Origin: RAM1 sp040376925
GTDB taxonomy: Bacteria; Pseudomonadota; Gammaproteobacteria; Burkholderiales; Burkholderiaceae_C
Reading direction: 5' to 3'
Length of the DNA stretch: 17,464 nt
Assembly (NCBI GenBank): GCA_040376925.1
Contig: JBEIPU010000080.1
Location: 1-17,464, forward strand
Shown here piece by piece: positions 7,219 to 14,323 of this stretch. Under the pieces are notes generated by a model. That model was not told the origin of the DNA, made no database searches, and saw only the letters and a program-made list of their open reading frames with translations. The first letter of the stretch is position 1; each line of letters begins with the position of its first letter. The position numbers were made by a program, and so were the translations under genes.

Positions 7219-7240
7219 GCGCCTTCGCGGGAATGACGAT
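7219..7240. repeat. Remnant of a dispersed 'CCTTCGCGGGAATGACG' repeat between convergent genes
   Basis: The 22-base gap between the UdgX-fusion stop and the uppP stop consists almost wholly of GCGCCTTCGCGGGAATGACG. This is one arm of a dispersed intergenic palindrome familiar in proteobacterial genomes (full forms carry CCCGCGAAGGCGGG). Only half is present here and there is no T-run, so terminator function is doubtful. Confidence 0.4.
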
Positions 7241-8065
7241 CTACGCAGCCCAGGTCACGAGGCCGCTCCAGGCGGTGGCCAGCACCACGATGCCGAAGGC
7301 GATGCGGTACCAGGCAAACGGCACAAAGCTGTGGGTGGATATGTAGCGCAGCAGCCAGCGCACGCACAGCCAGGCGCTGATGAAGGAAAACAGCAGCCCC
7401 ACGCCAAACATCGGCAGGTCGGCCATGGACAGGATGGCGCGTTCCTTGTACAGGCTGTAGGCGCCCGCGCCCACCAGCGTGGGGATGGCCAGGTAAAAAC
7501 TGAAATCGGTGGCGGCCTTGCGGCTCAGGCCCAGCAGCATGCCGCCGATGATGGTGGCGCCGCTGCGGCTGGTGCCGGGGATCATGGCCAGGCACTGCAC
7601 CAGGCCGACCTTGACCGCGTCCATCGGGCTCATCTCGTCCACGTCATGGATGCGCACCGCGGTCTGCTGGCGCTTTTCAGCCCACAGGATGATGAAGCCG
7701 CCAATGATGAAGGCGGTGGCCACCACTTCGGGCGTGAACAGGTTGGCCTTGATGGCCTTGCCAAACAGCAGGCCCAGGATGACCGCGGGCACAAAAGCGA
7801 TGAGCACGTTCAGCGCAAACCGCTGTGCCTGGCGCTGTGTGGGCAGCGCCACCAGCGTGCTGCGGATCTTCTGCCAGTAAACAATGATCACGGCCAGGAT
7901 GGCGCCGGTCTGGATGGCAATGTCAAACACCTTGGCCTTGGCATCGTCAAAACCGAGCAGCGCGCCCGCCAGGATCAGGTGGCCGGTGCTGGACACCGGC
8001 AAAAATTCGGTCAGGCCCTCGACCACGCCCATGATGGCGGCCTTGACCAGCAATGCAATGTCCAC
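7241..8065 (-). CDS. uppP: Undecaprenyl-diphosphatase (UppP/BacA)
   Basis: This 274-residue polytopic membrane enzyme dephosphorylates undecaprenyl diphosphate to recycle the lipid carrier for peptidoglycan and other envelope polymers. It also confers bacitracin resistance when abundant. The first conserved region EGLTEFLPVSSTGH (Glu16, Glu20, Ser26, His29) and the second PGTSRSGATI with the catalytic Arg are intact, as is the terminal helix pair with WYRIAFG. Length matches the family. The start is GTG at 8065 (complement), preceded by AGGAG five bases away. Several hydrophobic helices cover most of the chain. It is a single gene, convergent with the UdgX fusion. Confidence 0.97.
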   Translation of the reverse strand: MDIALLVKAAIMGVVEGLTEFLPVSSTGHLILAGALLGFDDAKAKVFDIAIQTGAILAVIIVYWQKIRSTLVALPTQRQAQRFALNVLIAFVPAVILGLLFGKAIKANLFTPEVVATAFIIGGFIILWAEKRQQTAVRIHDVDEMSPMDAVKVGLVQCLAMIPGTSRSGATIIGGMLLGLSRKAATDFSFYLAIPTLVGAGAYSLYKERAILSMADLPMFGVGLLFSFISAWLCVRWLLRYISTHSFVPFAWYRIAFGIVVLATAWSGLVTWAA

Positions 8066-8101
8066 GTGTGCTCCTGGAAAGAGCGGTGATTATCGCCGTG
8101 C

Positions 8102-8129
8102 ATCCGCGCGGCCCCCGGCTGCGTAAGGG
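8102..8129 (+). promoter_or_regulatory. Possible ECF-sigma-type promoter, copy 1
   Basis: ATCCGCGC (8102-8109) and GGCTGCGTAAGGG (8117-8129) recur at 16204-16232 with nearly the same spacing, while the bases between differ. Read as a promoter, GCATCC would be a -35-like box and CGTAAG (8122-8127) a -10-like box with 16 bp between them, as in many ECF-sigma promoters. It points rightward at the small ORF at 8134. It also lies upstream of uppP on the other strand. This is a proposal from two matching copies only. Confidence 0.4.
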
Positions 8130-8133
8130 TGGT

Positions 8134-8349
8134 ATGAGACTGGGCGCCCTCCGAATCCCCAAGGACCTGGCCGCCGCCGACGACCAGGCGCTGCGCCGCG
8201 TGCGGGCGCGGCTGCTGCAGCAGATCAGCGCCGCGCCGGGCCAGCCCGCGGATCAGCCGCTGCTTCAGCCCAGCAGGCCGGCGATCACGTCCACCACGAT
8301 GGAAGATTGCGGCGACAGCAGCAGGATGTCGTTGCCCACGCGCACATAG
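8134..8349 (+). CDS. Small ORF or N-terminal gene remnant
   Basis: A 71-codon frame starts at ATG 8134 behind AAGGG (8125-8129) and the ECF-like motif. The first ~44 codons have almost only G/C third positions and encode a plausible amphipathic segment (IPKDLAAADDQALRRVRARLLQQISAAPGQP). From about 8265 on, the frame runs antisense to the 3' end of the RcnB/CigR-like gene and loses that bias. This looks like the 5' end of a gene whose remainder has been lost, or a short protein. Similar Asp/Arg-rich helices begin some anti-sigma and cupin proteins, but I cannot assign it. Confidence 0.25.
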   Translation: MRLGALRIPKDLAAADDQALRRVRARLLQQISAAPGQPADQPLLQPSRPAITSTTMEDCGDSSRMSLPTRT

Positions 8350-8771
8350 CGGTAGCCATAGGGCACCTGCGGCAGCGCCTGCACCACCGGCTGCGGCACC
8401 GGGTACCAGTACACGGTGCGTGCCAGCGGCTGGCCCATCACGTATTTTTTGGCCTGGCCCGGGGGCATGCAGCCGTTGTTCTTTTTGGCCAGGCCCGGGG
8501 GGCAGCGCTTGCCCTGCGGGTACTGCTGCACGTAGTAGGTACGGGCCGCACGGCGGTGGTCGTCATTGAAATAGGCGCCCACCCTGATGTTGTCGCGCTC
8601 CAGGCGCTTGTCGTCCCGGTCGTGCTTGTCGGCCTTGTGCTTCTGTTCTTTCTTGTCGTGGCCGCCGCCGCGGTGGTCCTTGTCTTTTTCGGCCAGGGCG
8701 GGCGCCGTGGCCATGAAGGCCGCCGCCACAAGGGCGATGGTGCGAAGGGTGGCATGGGCGCGAAAGTTCAT
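8265..8771 (-). CDS. Secreted RcnB/CigR-like protein, His/Lys/Asp-rich
   Basis: This is a 168-residue exported protein. The Sec signal peptide spans residues 1-27 (TLRTIALVAAAFMATAPALA, then EKDKD). The mature N-terminus (about 28-60) is extremely rich in His, Lys and Asp (HRGGGHDKKEQKHKADKHDRDDKR), as in metal-associated or anionic-surface periplasmic proteins. The C-terminus PYGYRYVRVGNDILLLSPQSSIVVDVIAGLL matches the end of RcnB/CigR-type small proteins (YRWVRVGNDxLLV...I). A middle segment has two CPPGLAKKNNGC/MPPGQAKK-like repeats. The frame is open upstream to 9026, but ATG 8771 (complement) is chosen because it gives a signal peptide and has AGGAG five bases before it. Metal binding is inference only. 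Confidence 0.8.
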   Translation of the reverse strand: MNFRAHATLRTIALVAAAFMATAPALAEKDKDHRGGGHDKKEQKHKADKHDRDDKRLERDNIRVGAYFNDDHRRAARTYYVQQYPQGKRCPPGLAKKNNGCMPPGQAKKYVMGQPLARTVYWYPVPQPVVQALPQVPYGYRYVRVGNDILLLSPQSSIVVDVIAGLLG

Positions 8772-8850
8772 GGAGGCTCCTGGGGGTGTCTGTATGTAAC
8801 GCCCAGCATCGGCCCTGCGGCGACAGGCCCGCCGTAGGACAACAGCGCGA

Positions 8851-8873
8851 CCGGGCCCGCTGGTCGGGCCCGG
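8851..8873. repeat. Perfect G+C-rich palindrome in the divergent intergenic region
   Basis: CCGGGCCCG (8851-8859) and CGGGCCCGG (8865-8873) form a 9-bp perfect stem around the loop CTGGT, and each arm itself contains the palindrome GGGCCC. It lies 80 bp before the RcnB/CigR-like start and immediately before the 21-bp phased repeats. It may be an operator or a leader hairpin. Confidence 0.5.
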
Positions 8874-8936
8874 CGGCGCACTTTTCACGCCGCGCCGGCT
8901 GCATTTCACGCCGCGGGCGGCGCATTTCGTCGCAAC
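8874..8936. promoter_or_regulatory. Three 21-bp phased imperfect direct repeats (LytTR-type operator candidate)
   Basis: Units 8874-8894, 8895-8915 and 8916-8936 follow each other without gaps. Units 1 and 2 share the last 12 bases TTTCACGCCGCG; units 2 and 3 share GCATTTC in register, and unit 3 continues GTCGCAA. A 21-bp period (two helix turns) between half-sites is the usual geometry of LytTR/AlgR-family binding sites, and a LytTR regulator is encoded at the end of the same gene block. The repeats end 61 bp before the first gene of that block. Confidence 0.5.
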
Positions 8937-8997
8937 CGGCTCGCGCCGCCCGCCTCGCCCCGGCACAGTCCACCCCATCGCCGAACCGGAGCCTGCC

Positions 8998-9975
8998 ATG
9001 TCACAGATCACACCCCTCATCGCCATTCACCTGACCGCCGCCCTGGGCGCCGTCGCCACCGGCCCCGTGGCCCTGTGGGCGCGCAAGGGCGCCACCCAGC
9101 GCCCGCGGCTGCACCGCGCCTTTGGCTACGCCTGGGTCACGCTCATGGTCGTCGCGGCCGTCTCGGCGCTGTTCATCCCGGCCGCCGTCGCGCCGCTGTT
9201 CGCGGGCATGGGGCCCATCCATGCGCTGTCGTTCGTCACGCTGGGCGGGCTGGCGCTGTCGTTCTGGTTCCTGGCCAAAGGCAACATCGCCGGCCACCGC
9301 AAGACCATGCAGAACCTGTACCTGGGCGCCTGCGTCGTGGCCGGGGCGTTCACCCTGCTGCCCGGCCGCTTCCTGGGCAACCTGGTCTGGGGCCAGTGGC
9401 TGGGGCTGATGTCGCCAGGCTACACGCCGCCGCAGGGCAAGCCCATGCTGGTGCAGATTGCGATCAACACCCCCGTATGGGTCTGGGGCCTGCTGGCCGC
9501 GCTGGTGGTGCTGGGGCTGGCCCAGGCCCGCGACCGCCGCGCCGGGCTGACCCGCACCGTGGTGCTGCCGCTGGGCATGGCGGTGTTTTCGCTGTCGGGC
9601 CTGGTCACCGCGTTTGGTGCGTCGCCTTCGGTGCTGGGCGCCTGGCTGAGCGCCGTCGCAGTGGCACTGACCGTGGTGCTGATGCGCCCGCTGCCCGCCG
9701 GTGTGCGCTACGACGCCAGCCGCCGCGTTTTTGCGCTGCCCGGAAGCTGGGTGCCCCTGGTGCTGATCCTGGGCATCTTCATCATCAAGTACGCCACCGG
9801 CGTTGCCCTGGCCATGCAGCCGGCCCTGCGCGCCGACCCGGCAGTGGCCCTGGCGGTAGCCACCCTGTCGGGCCTGTTCAGCGGCATCTTCGCCGGCCGC
9901 ACGGTGCGCCTGCTGCGCCTGGCGCTGCGCCCCGGCAGCCCCCGTGCCATGGGCATGCCCGCCTTCAATGCCTGA
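8998..9975 (+). CDS. Polytopic membrane protein, DUF2306-like plus DUF6622-like halves
   Basis: This 325-residue integral membrane protein has about eight or nine hydrophobic helices. The N-terminal half (about 1-140) has the DUF2306 pattern: LHRAFGYAWVTLM, then GHRKTMQNLYLGACVVAGAFTLLPGRFLG. The C-terminal half (about 155-320) starts QIAINTPVWVWGLLAALVVLGLAQARDR and ends with LSGLFSGIFAGRTVRLLRLAL, the arrangement of DUF6622 proteins. The two are joined by a short PGYTPPQGKPM linker. Function is unknown. ATG 8998 follows CGGAG. It is the first gene of a plus-strand block and lies directly downstream of the 21-bp repeats. The domain names are from pattern recognition, so the exact families should be treated as probable. 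Confidence 0.82.
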   Translation: MSQITPLIAIHLTAALGAVATGPVALWARKGATQRPRLHRAFGYAWVTLMVVAAVSALFIPAAVAPLFAGMGPIHALSFVTLGGLALSFWFLAKGNIAGHRKTMQNLYLGACVVAGAFTLLPGRFLGNLVWGQWLGLMSPGYTPPQGKPMLVQIAINTPVWVWGLLAALVVLGLAQARDRRAGLTRTVVLPLGMAVFSLSGLVTAFGASPSVLGAWLSAVAVALTVVLMRPLPAGVRYDASRRVFALPGSWVPLVLILGIFIIKYATGVALAMQPALRADPAVALAVATLSGLFSGIFAGRTVRLLRLALRPGSPRAMGMPAFNA

Positions 9976-10003
9976 TTCAACCCGACACCACGGAGCCTTC
10001 ACC

Positions 10004-10414
10004 ATGAAACAACTGATCCTGTCCCTGGCCGCCCTGATTTCCCTGAGCGCCCACGCAGCCGACCTGAGCATTGAAGTCAGCACGCCCGCCGGCAAGCAGG
10101 GCGCGGTACTGGCCGCCATCTTCGACAAGGCCGAAGGCTTTCCGCGCGGCAAGCCGCTGCAGACCGCCACCGCCACACCGGTGGGCGGCAAGGCCGTGGT
10201 GCAGTTCACCGGACTGCCCGAAGGCGACTACGCCGTAACAGCCTTTCTGGACGAAAACGCGAACATGAAGCTGGATACCAACCTGTTTGGCCTGCCCACC
10301 GAGCTGTATGGCTTCAGCCGCGACGCGCGCAACCCGGTGGGCCCGCCGGCCTTTGCCGATGCGGCGTTCCGCCTGGGCGCAGACACCGGCAAACAGTCAC
10401 TTGAACTCAAGTGA
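10004..10414 (+). CDS. DUF2141 family secreted protein
   Basis: This 136-residue protein has a Sec signal peptide (MKQLILSLAALISLSAHA, cleavage after Ala18) followed by a beta-sandwich domain typical of DUF2141. The signatures are ADLSIEV, a GAVLAAIFD strand, VVQFTGLPEGDYAVTAFLDENANMKLDTNLFGLPTELYGFSRDAR and a final AFRLGADTGKQSLELK. The DENxNxKLDxNxxGxPxExYGFS core is strongly conserved and may bind a cation, as in EF-hand-like loops. ATG 10004 follows CGGAG in the leader, 28 bases after the upstream gene. DUF2141 genes are often found near carotenoid-metabolism or envelope genes, and here a carotenoid oxygenase follows. Periplasmic location is inferred. Confidence 0.9.
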   Translation: MKQLILSLAALISLSAHAADLSIEVSTPAGKQGAVLAAIFDKAEGFPRGKPLQTATATPVGGKAVVQFTGLPEGDYAVTAFLDENANMKLDTNLFGLPTELYGFSRDARNPVGPPAFADAAFRLGADTGKQSLELK

Positions 10415-10430
10415 TGGCCCGGTACGCACC

Positions 10431-11939
10431 ATGAGCCTTCTGCACCCCCAGACCCATATGAAGCGCCGTACCGTGCTGTCCGCCCTGGGTGCCAGCCTGC
10501 TGCCCACGCTGGGCCACGCAGCCGACGCACCGCACGCCTGGCGCGGCAGCTACGCCCCCTACAACGGCCCGCTGAAAGCACCGCTGGCCAGCGGGCCGCT
10601 GCAGGTGCAGGGTCGCTGGCCCGCCGCGCTGCGCGGCACGCTGTACCGTGTGGGCCCAGCCCGGCGCGAGCTGGGCGGCGTGAGCATGAGCCACTGGTTT
10701 GACGGCGACGGCATGCTGCAGGCCTTTCGCTTTGCGGGCGATGCTGCGGCACCACGCATCTCGCACCAGGGCGCCCTGCTGGACACACCCAAGCTGCAGG
10801 CCGAAGAGGCCGCCGGGAGGCTGTTGTATTCAGGCTTTGCCACCACGCTGGCCGGTGCGCCACCGCTGGCCGGGCCCGACACGGTGAACCCCGCCAACAT
10901 CAACCTGCTGCCACTGCCCGCTACAGGCGAGCTCATGGCGCTGTGGGAGGCCGGCTCGGCGTTGTCGGTGGACCCGGCCACGCTACGTTCGCGCGGCTTC
11001 AAGACCTGGTCGGCGCCAACACAGGGCGCGCCGTTTTCGGCCCACCCGCGCACCGCGCCCGACGGCACGGTGTGGAACTTCGGCTACATGCCCGGCACGG
11101 GCAAGCTGCTGGTGTACGAGATTGCCCCCAGCGGGCAGCTGCGCCGCACGCACCTGCTGGACGCGCCGCAGGCCGACATGGTGCATGACTTCGCCATCAC
11201 GCAGCGCCACCTCGTGTTCCTGCTCATGCCGCTTCAATTCACCGGGCAGCCGGGGCTGCGCGACCCGCTGTCGCAGTACCGCTGGGACGAAAAGGCGCCG
11301 CTGGTGGTGCTGCTGGTGGACAAAGCCGACTTCAAGGTCCAGCGGTTCGAGGTGCCGGCCACCGGCCTGTTTCACATTGCCAACGCCTGGGAAGTAGGCG
11401 GCACGGTGCAGGTGCGCTTTGTGGCGCAGCCGGGCATCCTGCGCGCACTGCAGCAGCTGCGCGTGGACGTACCGCGCCGCGCAGCCGACGCGCCGCCCAC
11501 CCGGTGGACGCACCTCACGCTCAACCCGGCCACCGGCCAGGCGCGCATGGAACACACCAGCCTGGACAGCGTGGAGTTTCCGCGCATCCACCCGGCGCGC
11601 CACGGGCTGCCCACGCGGTTTGCCGCCCTGCTGGCGCGCAGCCCGGGCATGGACGCGCAGGTGCATGGCTTTGACACCGTGCTGGCACTGCACGGTGTCA
11701 AGGCCCAACGCCACACCTACGGCCCGGGCTGGATTGCCGAAGAGCACGTGTTTGTGCCCGGCGGCCCGACGGCGCCCGAAGGCCGGGGCTGGGTGATTGG
11801 CACGGCCTACCACTGGCCCAGCGAGCGCACCACGCTGTCGGTGTTTGACGCGCAGGCAGTGAATGCAGGGCCGGTGGCGCGCGTCACCCTGCCTTACGGC
11901 CTGCCGCTGGGCCTGCACGGCCAGTTCGTTCCAGCCTGA
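10431..11939 (+). CDS. Carotenoid oxygenase family protein with Tat-type signal
   Basis: This 502-residue member of the carotenoid-cleavage/lignostilbene dioxygenase family (RPE65 superfamily) has non-haem Fe(II) held by four His. The candidates are His205 (SAHPRTAPDGTVWNFGY), His252 (DMVHDFAIT), His315 (FHIANAWE) and His496 (LHGQF near the C-terminus), in the usual order and spacing. SHWFDGDGMLQAFRF is the standard N-terminal signature. Residues 10-31 (MKRRTVLSALGASLLPTLGHA) form a twin-arginine signal, suggesting export of the folded metalloenzyme. ATG 10431 is used; ATG 10458, which begins exactly at the signal, is equally possible. The substrate could be a carotenoid, apocarotenoid or stilbene-like phenolic; sequence alone does not decide. 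Confidence 0.92.
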   Translation: MSLLHPQTHMKRRTVLSALGASLLPTLGHAADAPHAWRGSYAPYNGPLKAPLASGPLQVQGRWPAALRGTLYRVGPARRELGGVSMSHWFDGDGMLQAFRFAGDAAAPRISHQGALLDTPKLQAEEAAGRLLYSGFATTLAGAPPLAGPDTVNPANINLLPLPATGELMALWEAGSALSVDPATLRSRGFKTWSAPTQGAPFSAHPRTAPDGTVWNFGYMPGTGKLLVYEIAPSGQLRRTHLLDAPQADMVHDFAITQRHLVFLLMPLQFTGQPGLRDPLSQYRWDEKAPLVVLLVDKADFKVQRFEVPATGLFHIANAWEVGGTVQVRFVAQPGILRALQQLRVDVPRRAADAPPTRWTHLTLNPATGQARMEHTSLDSVEFPRIHPARHGLPTRFAALLARSPGMDAQVHGFDTVLALHGVKAQRHTYGPGWIAEEHVFVPGGPTAPEGRGWVIGTAYHWPSERTTLSVFDAQAVNAGPVARVTLPYGLPLGLHGQFVPA

Positions 11940-11956
11940 AACCCACGGAGCCCACC

Positions 11957-13024
11957 ATGACGCGCCACATCATCCTCTGGCTCACCACCTGCCTGCTGGC
12001 GGCCGTGCTGGCCTTTGCCGCGCAGCTGGCGGTGGCGGCTGAACCCGCCATGGGCCTGACCGAGCTGCCCGGACAGGCCGGTGACGGCCCGGTCACGGTG
12101 TTCTACCCCACGGCCGCGCAGGCCCGGCCGATCCAGCGCGGCGCGTTCACCTTCGATCTGGCCTGGCAGGCGGCGCCTGCGCGCGGCAACGGCCGGCTGG
12201 TCGTCATATCGCACGGCTCGGGCGGCGCACCGTGGGTGCATGTGGACCTGGCCCGGCTGCTGGTGGGCGCGGGCTATGTGGTGGCCCTGCCCCGCCACCG
12301 CGCCGACCACAACCAGGACATGGCCGATGCCGGCCCCGAGAGCTGGAAGCGCCGGCCCGCCGAAGTGTCGCGCGCCATTGACGCGCTGGCCCAAAGCGCG
12401 CAGTTCGCGTCGCTGCTGGCGCTGGACCGCGTGGGTGTGTTTGGCGGATCGGCCGGCGGGCACACGGCCCTGAGCCTGGCCGGCGGGCGCTGGTCGCCGG
12501 CGGCATTCCGGGCGCACTGCGCGGCGCACATCGAAGACGACTTTTCATCCTGCGCGGGCTATGTGACGCGGCTGCGCGGCAACCTGCTGGACGGTATCAA
12601 GAAACAGATCGTGCTGGGCGTGCACCGCCAGCGCTTTGACGACGACACCTGGTACACCCACCACGACGCGCGCATCGCCGCCGCCGTGGCCGCCGTGCCG
12701 TTCGCAGCGGACTTTGACATGGCTTCGCTGGCGCGCCCGCGCATTCCGTTGGGCCTGGTGATCGCGGGGCGCGACATCAACCAGGTGCCGCGATTTCACG
12801 GGGGTGCGGTGCGCGCGGCCTGCGCCACCTGCGAAACCCTGGCCGACCTGCCGCAGGCCAGCCACGGCGTGATGCTGTCGCCGCTGCCCCCGCCCCATGT
12901 GATGACCGGCATCGCGCGGGAGCTCAACGGCGACCCGCCCGGCTTTGACCGGGCCACGGCCGTGCCCGCCATGAACGCCCGCATCACCGCCTTCTTCCTG
13001 CAACACATCCCCGCCGCCAAATGA
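11957..13024 (+). CDS. Secreted alpha/beta hydrolase, dienelactone-hydrolase-like (COG4188 type)
   Basis: This 355-residue protein has a Sec signal peptide (residues 1-28, LAAVLAFAAQLAVAA). The fold motifs are VISHGSGGAPW (oxyanion strand), the nucleophile elbow GGSAGG with Ser165, AGRDINQVP for the acid and QASHGVML for the His. The pattern of an early 'DGPVTVFYPTAAQARPIQRGAFTFDLAW' strand matches predicted dienelactone hydrolases that act in the envelope. Cys residues in AHCAAHIEDDFSSC and AACATCETL could form periplasmic disulfides. The gene lies 17 bases after the carotenoid oxygenase, and its stop overlaps the next start (ATGA, 13021). An ester or lactone substrate is inferred from fold only. 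Confidence 0.9.
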   Translation: MTRHIILWLTTCLLAAVLAFAAQLAVAAEPAMGLTELPGQAGDGPVTVFYPTAAQARPIQRGAFTFDLAWQAAPARGNGRLVVISHGSGGAPWVHVDLARLLVGAGYVVALPRHRADHNQDMADAGPESWKRRPAEVSRAIDALAQSAQFASLLALDRVGVFGGSAGGHTALSLAGGRWSPAAFRAHCAAHIEDDFSSCAGYVTRLRGNLLDGIKKQIVLGVHRQRFDDDTWYTHHDARIAAAVAAVPFAADFDMASLARPRIPLGLVIAGRDINQVPRFHGGAVRAACATCETLADLPQASHGVMLSPLPPPHVMTGIARELNGDPPGFDRATAVPAMNARITAFFLQHIPAAK

Positions 13025-14007
13025 CCCGCTCCACGACACACCGCCTGCGTCTGGCCGCCATGACCCTCCTCACCCTGCTGGTTGTGCTCGTCGCCGCGCT
13101 GGCCGCCGCCGTGACGTTCGGCGGCCCGGGGCCGATCGCGCCGCTGGACAGCATCAACAAACCGTTTGCGGGCGTGGACTTTTCCCGCGTGCCGCCGGCG
13201 CGCAAATTCACCGCGCGCGACGGCACGGCGCTGGCCTGGCTGGAGTACCCTGCCGCCGGCGGCGCACCCAACGCCCGCCGCGTGGTGCTGGTGCACGGCT
13301 CGTCGGCGCGCGGCCAGAGCATGCATGTGCTGGCCCAGGCGCTGGCCGCCGCCGGGCTGCATGTGGCCGCGCTGGACATGCGCGGCCATGGCGATTCCGG
13401 CGCGCGTGGCCACGCGGCCTACATCGGCCAGCTGGACGACGACATCGAGGACTTCATGCGCGCTGTGCCCCACGCCGGGCCCAGTACGCTGGCGGGCTTC
13501 TCGTCGGGTGGCGGCTTTGCGCTGCGTTTTGCGAGCGGCAACCGCCAGGACCTGTTTGACCGCTATGTACTGCTCGCGCCGTTCTTGCACCACACCGCCC
13601 CCACCAACCGGCCCAATGATGGCGGCTGGGTGTCGGTGGGGTTGCCGCGCATCGTGGCCTTGAGCCTGCTGAACGCGGCGCGCGTCACCGCGTGGAACGA
13701 CCTGCCCGTGCTGCGCTTTGGCCTGAACGAGGTGGCGCGGCCCATGCTGACCGACAGCTACGACTTCAACCTGATGGCAAGCTTCAGGCCGCGCGACGAC
13801 TGGCAGGCCGACATCCGCAGCGCCAAACGCCCGATGCGCATCCTGGCCGGGCGCAACGACGAGCTGTTTGACGCCACACAATACGCCGCCGTGTTCGAGG
13901 CCGCAGGCCGCCCCGTGCCCGTGACCCTGGTGGACAACACCGGCCACATGGGCCTGACGCTGGATGCCGCCGCGGTGCAGGCCGTGGCCCGCGCCTGCGT
14001 AGAATGA
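13021..14007 (+). CDS. Membrane-anchored alpha/beta hydrolase (lysophospholipase-like)
   Basis: This 328-residue protein has one N-terminal hydrophobic helix (about 11-32, LAAMTLLTLLVVLVAALAAAV) that serves as an uncleaved anchor or signal. The hydrolase domain follows: LVHGSSARGQSMHVLAQAL, DMRGHGDSG, nucleophile elbow GFSSGG with Ser161, AGRNDELF with Asp280 and NTGHMG with His309, giving a complete triad. The DMRGHGDSG segment is typical of monoacylglycerol-lipase/lysophospholipase-like enzymes. Translation is coupled to the upstream hydrolase by ATGA. The active site is predicted to face the periplasm, in line with the exported partners. The substrate is unknown. Confidence 0.9.
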   Translation: MTRSTTHRLRLAAMTLLTLLVVLVAALAAAVTFGGPGPIAPLDSINKPFAGVDFSRVPPARKFTARDGTALAWLEYPAAGGAPNARRVVLVHGSSARGQSMHVLAQALAAAGLHVAALDMRGHGDSGARGHAAYIGQLDDDIEDFMRAVPHAGPSTLAGFSSGGGFALRFASGNRQDLFDRYVLLAPFLHHTAPTNRPNDGGWVSVGLPRIVALSLLNAARVTAWNDLPVLRFGLNEVARPMLTDSYDFNLMASFRPRDDWQADIRSAKRPMRILAGRNDELFDATQYAAVFEAAGRPVPVTLVDNTGHMGLTLDAAAVQAVARACVE

Positions 14008-14011
14008 ATTG

Positions 14012-14323
14012 ATGACCCCGCAGCAACTGTCCCCCGAAGAGATTGACGCGCTGGCGCGCAAGCGTGCCGGCGCCAAGCTGGGCTGGTATGCCCACGCCAC
14101 GGTGTACGTGCTGGTCAACCTCGTGATCTTTGCGATGTCCAGATACGCATTCGGCACGCGGCCGTGGTCGGTGTTCCCGCTGCTGGGCTGGGGCCTGGGC
14201 CTGGTGCTGCACGGTGTGTCGGTGTTTGTGCTGGGCGCGGGCAGCGGCCTGCGCGAGCGGCTGGTGCAGCGCGAGCGCGAGCGCATCCAGCGCCAGCAGC
14301 AGGGGCCGGGCAACCCGCCATGA
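14012..14323 (+). CDS. 2TM-domain protein
   Basis: This 103-residue protein has two hydrophobic helices (about 24-43, YAHATVYVLVNLVIFAMSRY, and about 51-75, WSVFPLLGWGLGLVLHGVSVFVLG), bracketed by an Arg/Lys/Glu-rich start and a charged coiled tail (LRERLVQRERERIQRQQQ). This is the layout of the 2TM domain (PF13239) that is often found next to or fused with LytS-type kinases, so it is probably an accessory membrane subunit of the kinase encoded next. ATG 14012 lies 4 bases after the upstream stop. The gene ends in an ATGA overlap with the kinase gene. Confidence 0.85.
   Translation: MTPQQLSPEEIDALARKRAGAKLGWYAHATVYVLVNLVIFAMSRYAFGTRPWSVFPLLGWGLGLVLHGVSVFVLGAGSGLRERLVQRERERIQRQQQGPGNPP

Noticed and set aside
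8792..8808. CTG-N11-CAG near the RcnB/CigR-like gene as a second LexA box
   Set aside because: The spacer is 11 rather than 10 bases and the centre lacks the TA-rich symmetry of a LexA site.
8772..9026. Upstream extension of the RcnB/CigR-like gene on the minus strand
   Set aside because: It would hide a good signal peptide and ribosome-binding site and overlap the start of the divergent membrane protein gene.
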